A stretch of 64,000 nt of DNA from Podospora pseudocomata (lineage: Eukaryota; Ascomycota; Sordariomycetes; Sordariales; Podosporaceae). Made by a program: the position numbers and the translations under genes. Where the stretch lies: contig NC_085891.1 of NCBI RefSeq assembly GCF_035222375.1, positions 2,418,001-2,482,000 on the forward strand, written 5' to 3'. Below, in pieces: positions 57,325 through 64,000 of the stretch (its first letter is position 1; every line of letters begins with the position of its first letter). A model generated the notes under the pieces. It made no database searches. It was not told the DNA's origin and saw only the letters and a program-made list of their open reading frames with translations.

Positions 57325-58303
57325 TCACTTACACTCTCCCGGAGTAGCATTACTACACTTCGCCTTCCTCATCTCGGCCCTCAACCCAAAGATAATCTCT
57401 GGTGCCTGCGGGTTGATACACTTATCCCTCATCTCCTTGACACACTTCCCACCTGTGCAACAGCTTCCAATCACACACTTGTGCCCAGAGTCGCACTCAC
57501 TGTTTTTAGTGCAGTCCTTTTCTGCGCTGCAGTGATCGTTCAGGAAACAAAACGACTTTCCATTGGAGTCGATTCCGCAAAGGCAGGAGCCTAGGGGACT
57601 TCCGCCACAGGGGAACGGAGTGTAGGCGCCACATATTTGGCCGGAGCAAGGGGTGGTGGAGTTATCGAAGGGGATTGTGCTGGTAATAGTGAATGTGGAT
57701 GTAGAGGTGGTGGTTACGGGAGGGGCAGTGACGATGATCGTTGTCACGGGACAGGTTTTGGAGGTTGATGGAAGAGTGGTTAGCGTTCGGGAGATGGAGG
57801 AGAGGGTCGATAAGGTACTGGTTGTGGTGATGGATGAGGGTGGGCTGGCGGTCTTGGACGACGGTGGGCTGGTTGTGGCAGAAGTGGTACTGGAGAGTGT
57901 GGTAGCGGACTTTGTAGATGCGATCGACGTGGTGATGGAGGCGGAGGAGTTGATTAGGGCTCGAGGGGGAAGTGGGTGGTATGGTTGGAACGGGTAGCGG
58001 GCTCGGGGTTCAGGAGGCGATGGCTTCTCGGGCGTTGGGATCGAACTGATAATTGTCGTGGTGGCAGTCACCGTGACAATCTCACTATGGGCTTGTTAGC
58101 TATTGAAGATATGAACCAGGTATTTGGGGAGGTGCTTACGTCTCTGCGGGTGTGACAGTCCTGCTCAAAGTATACAGGCATGCTGCTGTCGATGTATTGG
58201 TAGCAATAACAGTACGGGATTCAAGACGAGGTTGATTTTCACTTTCAAGGGCAGCTGTATGGCCAAAGGCAGCGAAGACAAAAATTAACGGGAGAATTTC
58301 CAT
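57325..58303 (-). CDS. Secreted Ser/Thr-rich protein with cysteine-rich C-terminal domain
   Basis: Two exons on the minus strand: 58303-58140 and 58084-57325, giving 307 residues. The 55-nt intron has a GTAAGC donor, GCTAAC branch and ATAG acceptor. The N-terminus MEILPLIFVFAAFGHTAA is a signal peptide. A mucin-like Ser/Thr/Pro region follows (STTSATTSPPSSKTASPPSS), likely O-glycosylated. The last ~95 residues carry about 18 cysteines in CSGQICG, PCGG, CLCGIDSNGKSFC, CSAEKDC, CDSGHKCVIGSCC and GGKCV, expected to form disulfides. The pattern resembles fungal small secreted Cys-rich domains of unknown role; an extracellular or cell-wall role is inferred. No GPI-anchor tail is evident in this reading. 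The stop codon overlaps GTAAGTGA, a strong donor-like sequence, so an alternative 3' exon is possible. Confidence 0.72.
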
Positions 58304-61300
58304 GGCTGTGGGTATATAACGAGTGAACCGGTGATATCTCCTATGACGGCCATGTCACGGCTTGGGGCTCGAGGCAGAGTATTTAAGCAGTTTCGACGTG
58401 TGTGGTTACTTTGTCTTGCTGACGGTATGCTCCATGATGTCTCTGTGTAGCCACGGTGTATAAGAACTTTAGAGCCTCGGTCACAGACTGTTGTATCACA
58501 ACAAATAGGATGTAGGTTGAACATGGAGGTGGTAGTATGCAGGAACATCTTCGAAGAAAAAAAGGTCTCGGCCGCAATAAGTCTGGGACAAATTAGCAGA
58601 CGCGAAGACCTCCAAAGACACAACTTCAAGACAGTTTTGATTGAGCGAACACCTGGTTCTAGGTCCTGGTATCATTTCTACTGGTACCACCACAAGTGAA
58701 CACAGTTCCTTTCTTGTGTCTTCAGTTGGCCTCTGGAACACAAAACACAAAGCTCTGGTTCCCTCCATGTTTCGGTCGAGTGGCTATGTTCTTTCGGCGA
58801 TCCCTTGGACACACAAGGCATACGAGATATCAACAAGGTAACGATATTGAAGACATATGCAAGGGAGTATACGCGTGGGCAACGTGACGGACACGAAGAA
58901 CGGATGGTCGGTCATGATCCCCCAAAGGCTTCTCGTTCGAGTGGAACCAGCGGGGTCGTTGGGTGGTCGGTTGTCGGGAATTTGGAATGTCGAGAACGGC
59001 GGTCGGTGTTCGTGAGGGAGCTATAAACATATCCGGTCGGGGGTAATCGAGATCAGGTCGGTCGTCCTCTGAGAGGGATATCTGGCGAAGGAAGATGGCC
59101 TTCTCGAATTGATTTAGCTGGCACAGGAATGCCTCCATGACCAAAATGTGTTGCTCAAGGCGAAGATGCTTTGGCTCGGTTCAAGGGTTCAAGGGCTCAG
59201 GGGTTGTATCACTCGAACTGTCTGTTCGCCGTCGGCTGAGCCCGCCCGTGATCCGTAGCGGTTCGCCCCTTCTATTGACTGGTCTGCTTGCCCCAACCTA
59301 GAAGACTAACTGGCAGGAGGCAGACAAGACTAGAGATGGCTGGAAGGAGCTTCACCGTGTCTTTCCCATCTTTGGCTCAAACGGAGAACCGGAATGTTCT
59401 CCTTCTTAGTCAAACAACACATGGAAAATCACGGAATCATTCGACACCAGCAATCATCTAATTGTCATTCATCATCATCTGCCCTTTGACCGAGGGCTCT
59501 AAGCCGCTTCTTTCCATCTTGATGAACTATCGGCTACCTGCTCCGTATTCAGATGTATTTTGCATTTTGTGGCCTCCAATCCCAGTGTGAGCTGGTGGTG
59601 ACAGCCGAGCCGCCTGGCCGAGGTAGACGTCAGCCAGTCTCCTGACACTCACCCTTTTACCTTTCAAGGGTCCTCAGTTGACCACCATCACCGGTTTTTT
59701 ATTCAATAGTGACAGTATCTATAACATTGAACCCTCTAGACACTTCTTTTTGATGATTCACCTCACAATTGGATTCCCCCATACATTGAGCCTCTATTCG
59801 CCAAGTCTTTGATCCAGTTGTGGCAAGGCTGATGCGGTCTATGCGGTTCTGGAATTTCGCTCTTTGGCAATCACAACAGCATGTTCGCAGCTGTCAATCT
59901 CATGATGTCTCAAGTCAATGCACCTGCACCTTATCCTCGATGATGTCGAGATCAATAATGGCATCGATTTGTACCGCAGCGCAACCCGTGTGCTTGCCCA
60001 CTCCACAAACGTGAAATCTCCACTCCTGTTTGAAGGATCAGTCTACTGCGTCTTATCCAGAGTGGATTTGTGCAGGGGTCGTTTCCCGTATTCGCGCACC
60101 GGATGTGGGATGTGGGCAGCACTAAGCCGACAGTTGAGAGATGGTGTTCGCAAGATCCCCGAGAGATCCATCCTCGTTCGAGAATGACGAGCAGGACTTT
60201 CCCACTCCCAACCAGCTTCACCGGCCGGGAGATCGCCATAGTCCTACACGATCGGCTCCTCCAAGTTTCCCACCACCAAGGAACGAGCATATCAGCGTTG
60301 CACAGGACGCTTGGCTATGCTGCGAGTCCACGTTTATCAAGGTCCGGCAGCCATTATGGCCGTCCCGACTGGTTCTATGCCATGCAAAAGCAACGAAAAT
60401 TGCAGCCTTTCCAGGCAGGGAGCTCATAAACTTCCCCAGGAGCGGCTTAGGCCAATGGTGATGTAGAATCCAAGACTACATTGCAGTCTGTCATACTCGA
60501 ACTAAGGCCAGTCTGGCTAGCCATTGTCACCTCCCGTCTGCGGGCTCTGCCGCCGAAACCGCCGCCGAGTAGGGGGCCACTGCCGTTCCGGCTCGAGGTT
60601 GGGGATTGGGGGACAAAAAGAGAAACACCGCCCCGAGAACATATCGAAAGGGACTAGCGAGCTTGACCGTCATGCAGCACATGCAAAGATCGACATGTTG
60701 AATGGGGCGGCTACTCAGCAGGAGCGGCACAGCAGGTGACAGGTATGCCAGATGTGACTTGCCTCGAGATGTGCCAAGGGCTCAGGGACCTCTCTGGGGT
60801 TTCGTTACCTCATTTTGCAGATGTCGCCGACCAGTTGCAGCCTTGGATCACAGAGCCAGGGAGGTACGGAATGCCCTGCAAGTCGACGGCTCTGCTCACA
60901 ACCTATTCCAGCTGTGCTCGCCTATGGGTGTGGCCCCCTCAAGCGGAATCTAAGCATCTTGGTGCAGTAGCTCATGCCGACACCCCCTGTCAAGGACGAG
61001 GAAGCAATGTCCATGTACCAGGAACACAATAGGAAAGAGGCGCTGTGCCTGGGGCTGGCTGTGCGGAACCATCTCGGTCGCTGGACTGCGCGGTATATAA
61101 TACTACCGCTGGACCCAACAGCATCAAAAGGAGACACCCGATCAGCCCTCCCATGCATCGGCTTTCCGTTGATGAGCACCACCTCTCGATCAAGCACCCC
61201 GGCCATTCCACACGGGCAGGCAGCACACTCTCTGTGCCATCCAAACACCTAGCGGCTTGGTGCGGGATTCATTGAAGCCTCCCTTGTCCTGAACTTTGGG

Positions 61301-61709
61301 CGACAGCGCGGGACACCCACAGCGCCTGGTCAGCCGCTGATTTCCTCCATACGACAGCGGGATCCAATACTCGGTCCCTCGGCCGCTTCCCGCATGATAC
61401 CACCCGGAGTGGCGGAAGCTGTTCACCGGTTGGCTCTTGGGAGACCTTGTTTCCCAAGCTACAGGTCTCAGTAGCATCGGAGCCTGCAGCATTCATGCCA
61501 CAAGTCTGAAAGCAGTTGACACTCTCGCCTACTAGGGCAGGAATAGGAGAATTGCCCGGCACACGGGACAAAGCCTGCGAAAGACAGCTACTCGGTGCAT
61601 CCGATACTTCGGCGACAGCTTTGTAGACGGCTCTGGGGAGCAATCCAGCTTGAGACGCGGCCAAAGAAACATATATAACACAGCAGGCACTGGACTGGGG
61701 TTTGCTGAA
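58304..61709. other. Divergent intergenic region upstream of the bHLH gene
   Basis: About 3.4 kb. Overlapping open frames on both strands at 59.9-60.5 kb and 60.7-61.7 kb have no protein-like composition or motifs. A TATATAA lies at 61672-61678, just before the proposed bHLH start. Nothing else is recognised. Confidence 0.45.
61672..61678 (+). promoter_or_regulatory. TATA-like box before the bHLH gene
   Basis: TATATAA sits 32 bp before the proposed ATG at 61710. That is close for a TATA box plus leader, so it either marks a very short leader or argues for a different first exon. Confidence 0.3.
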
Positions 61710-63549
61710 ATGAGTTCCCATCGAGATCCCAGATTCACTCAAAACAAGCCCCAACGGAATCATCTACATGCACCGACAAACCAGGGCATGATACAACATA
61801 ATAGCGAAGCCTTCTTCATCGATTACACCCCTGGTAACCCCGAGGTACGGCTGAAATTTCCTTGCCCGTTCAGTGGAGTTGGCCGTCCCTGGCAGGAGCC
61901 AGATGCCATTGCTCCGCCCATTCTTGGTGTGCAGACAAGGGGTAGTGGATTGACGAAACGGGGAGCATGAGGATATATGGTGATGGGGTGGTCCGCCAGG
62001 AACTGAAAACCCGCCTTTGGAGAACAAAAGGGGGAAATGGAGAAGATGACAAGTCAGAAAAATGCCCCGAAGAAAGACAGACAGCTTGATTGACGATACT
62101 TGGCACAAGCATGTGCGTGATCAACAGCGAACCGGTTGGAAGGGTTCAGAGAAAAAGGGGGCGAAGGGAGGACAATGCGCCATCAGGAGCTTCTTATGCC
62201 ATTGGGGTCTAGACCCTCCTGAGGTAGGGGCGGGGCGGGAAATGATAGCATGCGGCGTGGCGTGCTGAATGTGCCTGACGATGGCCTCATTTTTTTGGCT
62301 CTGAATGCAAGAATGCGCTGACTTTTTGTAGCACCTAGTTGCCGGCGGCTATCACTCAACGTTCGGAGCCGGGGGCCTAGCCCGGCTTGGCCCGGAGTAT
62401 CACCCCACAAACACGCCATCGGCCGCTAGCTCCTCAGCGTTTGGCCAACCAGACTATTCCTTCGCAACGGCCGGTAGCACCACCCTTTCTACGGCACGTG
62501 TCCGGTCACGAGAGCACCCCAACGTCTACCCCCTGAATACCAGCCAGCCGGCTTTTCCACCTGCTGCGACTCTGGTTGACTGGCGACTATCACCTTATAC
62601 GACTGATGCCGTCTCTCCTAATGTTCCGGTCTCGATTGCGGCACACTCGCTTTCCACCACCGCTGGGGTGATTGGGTATGCATCACAGCCGAATGTGACC
62701 GATCCGTACATGGGCGATTATGTATCGCCCACCGCTCCTCTTCCTCCTCCGCAACAGCCAGGCTTTGACTTTCAGCCGTGGCCAGCCGCCGTTGACGATG
62801 GCACCATGAGCCTCGGTACAGCATCGCCGAGCTCGCTCATGTCACCTGTGATGCAGAGCTACGAGATGGTTGCCAGCCCGACGGGATCTGGAATTGATGA
62901 GTCGAGCATGGGGATGTATGGGGGTGCGTCGGTGGAAAACTGGCAGTTGCCACCGCAACCGCCGTCTAGAACCGACAGCATGGAGATGGGAACCAGCAGC
63001 CCAGGCGGTGGTGGAAAGCGGGCGAAACAGTACGCCGAGCAGAGCGGCGCATCACCGGTTACTGCAGCACCTAAGTCTGGTGCCGGTAACAGCACCACCA
63101 CCGCTGCAAAGACGAAGCTACGCAGCGCCTCGAGAACGTCGAAGAATATGCAAACTCGTACCGAGGAAACCCCTCAGGAGCGCAAGTCTAGGAACTCGCA
63201 CAATCTGGTTGAGAAGCAGTATCGGAACAGGCTGAACATGCAGTTTGAGATATTGATGAACACGCTCCCTGAATCGATGCGCTCGCCGACCACGACTGCT
63301 TCGGGGGCGGATTCGGATGTCGGACAGGCTGGTGGTGGTCAAGGGGGGGCCGGGTTGGACTTGGGGGAGAGGAGGTTGAGTAAAGCGCAGGTGTTGGACA
63401 TGTCGACGAGGTATATACGGTCGTTGGAGAAGGAGAGGGAGAAGCTGGAGAGGGAGAGGGAGGAGCTGCTGTTGGGGATGGCCAAGATGAGGGAGGCGTA
63501 TGAGAAGGACGGGACGGGAGGTGGGAAGGGGAAGGGCGCTGCTGGTTGA
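61710..63549 (+). CDS. bHLH transcription factor with SREBP-type basic region (Fus c 3-like)
   Basis: The main exon is 62332-63549; its left edge is a good acceptor (CTGACTTTTTGTAG). The first exon is proposed as 61710-61844 (MSSHRDPRFTQ...FIDYTPGNPE), with donor GTACGG. It joins in phase across a long 487-nt intron, giving 450 residues, but this exon is uncertain. The DNA-binding region RNSHNLVEKQYRNRLNMQ has His, Glu and Arg at E-box-contact positions plus the Tyr (EKQYRNR) that characterises SREBP-type factors. Helix 1 (MQFEILMNTLPESM) is followed by an unusually long Gly-rich loop of about 35 residues, then helix 2 (RLSKAQVLDMSTRYIRSLEK) and a Glu/Arg leucine-zipper-like extension. No transmembrane segment is present, so it is not a membrane-tethered SREBP. 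The N-terminal ~250 residues are Ser/Pro/Thr-rich. Related fungal proteins are annotated as 'allergen Fus c 3'. Confidence 0.75.
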
Positions 63550-64000
63550 TGATGGTCTGGGGGCAGATGTGGTGGTACATGAGAGAAAAAAAGTAATGAT
63601 TTACGATATACACGACAAGTTTTAAAAGTTAGAAGAGGAAGAAGGGCGGGGTGTGACATTCTACCTGCCTACCTGCCGTATTTTGTGCACCCGTCGTGGC
63701 GTGGTGGTGGTGGACGGAGTAGGAAGGTCGCACATAGATGTGATGCGTACACATTTGGAGGGATGGGCTCCCTCCTTATTTGCATAATATATCTAGACGA
63801 TTTGACGACCAACTTTGAGACGGGGTATTTTTTTGGTTGAATTTGTGCGTGACTGATATTATACCCCTCTCCTCTTACAAAGACAACAAAACAGAAGAGG
63901 CCGTAACCTGTCTTCTTGCTAATTCTACCCGACAACCAGCCAGCCAGCCAGCCAGCCAGCCCAACCGACCAGAGACCAGGTCCCAAGACGCCGCCACATG
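63550..64000. other. 3' region of the bHLH gene
   Basis: T/A-rich 3' sequence followed by a CCAG tetranucleotide repeat at the right edge. No gene is seen. Confidence 0.45.
63936..63962 (+). repeat. CCAG tetranucleotide repeat
   Basis: About six CCAG units near the right end of the window. Confidence 0.85.

Noticed and set aside
59820-61970. Cluster of overlapping frames on both strands as a gene remnant
   Set aside because: No consistent frame, no motif and no splice-linked exons, except the proposed bHLH first exon at 61710-61844.

Overview
The window looks like nuclear DNA of a filamentous ascomycete, most likely a sordariomycete. Introns are short (about 41-67 nt, with two longer exceptions) and carry GTRNGT-like donors and CTAAC/CTGAC branch sites. 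Gene content is typical of the Pezizomycotina: Pds5/Spo76/BimD, fungal PrpF, a Fungal_trans-type regulator, Mhr1/mL67, Iwr1, a TALE homeobox factor, Ctr9 and a Fus c 3-like bHLH. There is also an AT-rich block and a decayed repeat. Nothing prokaryotic or viral was recognised.

Layout. 1-1.84 kb: 3' end of pds5 (+), entering from the left. 2.48-3.67 kb: PrpF-family isomerase (+). 5.44-7.47 kb: fungal-specific regulator without a zinc cluster (+, 3 exons). 7.5-9.8 kb: AT-rich, gene-free, transposon-relic-like. 9.97-11.77 kb: a decayed multi-exon gene of unknown family preceded by a CAA/CAC/CAG repeat. It belongs to a dispersed repeat with a second, internally deleted copy at 27.48-27.98 kb. 14.31-15.42 kb: sulfotransferase-like P-loop protein (+, 3 exons), convergent with mhr1 (-, 15.54-16.93 kb). 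17.85-20.25 kb: CBM48 protein (-), divergent from iwr1 (+, 21.83-23.28 kb). 23.54 kb: intron-containing tRNA-Ala(CGC). 24.63-27.20 kb: secreted/vacuolar metallophosphatase (+, 7 exons). 33.37-34.81 kb: TALE homeobox gene (-), followed upstream by about 14.4 kb with no convincing gene. 49.19-53.07 kb: ctr9 (-). 54.62-56.49 kb: single-pass membrane protein with an SR-like tail (+). 57.33-58.30 kb: secreted Ser/Thr- and Cys-rich protein (-). 61.71-63.55 kb: SREBP-type bHLH factor (+).

The genes do not form a pathway or cluster. They are mostly housekeeping and regulatory genes (cohesion, Pol II import and elongation, mitochondrial ribosome, glycogen-related binding) mixed with three transcription regulators. 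The accessory signal lies in the decayed repeat pair, the AT-rich block, and the very large G/T-rich (C/A-rich on the minus strand) region upstream of the homeobox gene, which carries repeated GTAC-type palindromes. Intron coordinates come from splice signals plus reading-frame continuity and protein-motif continuity, not from transcripts.
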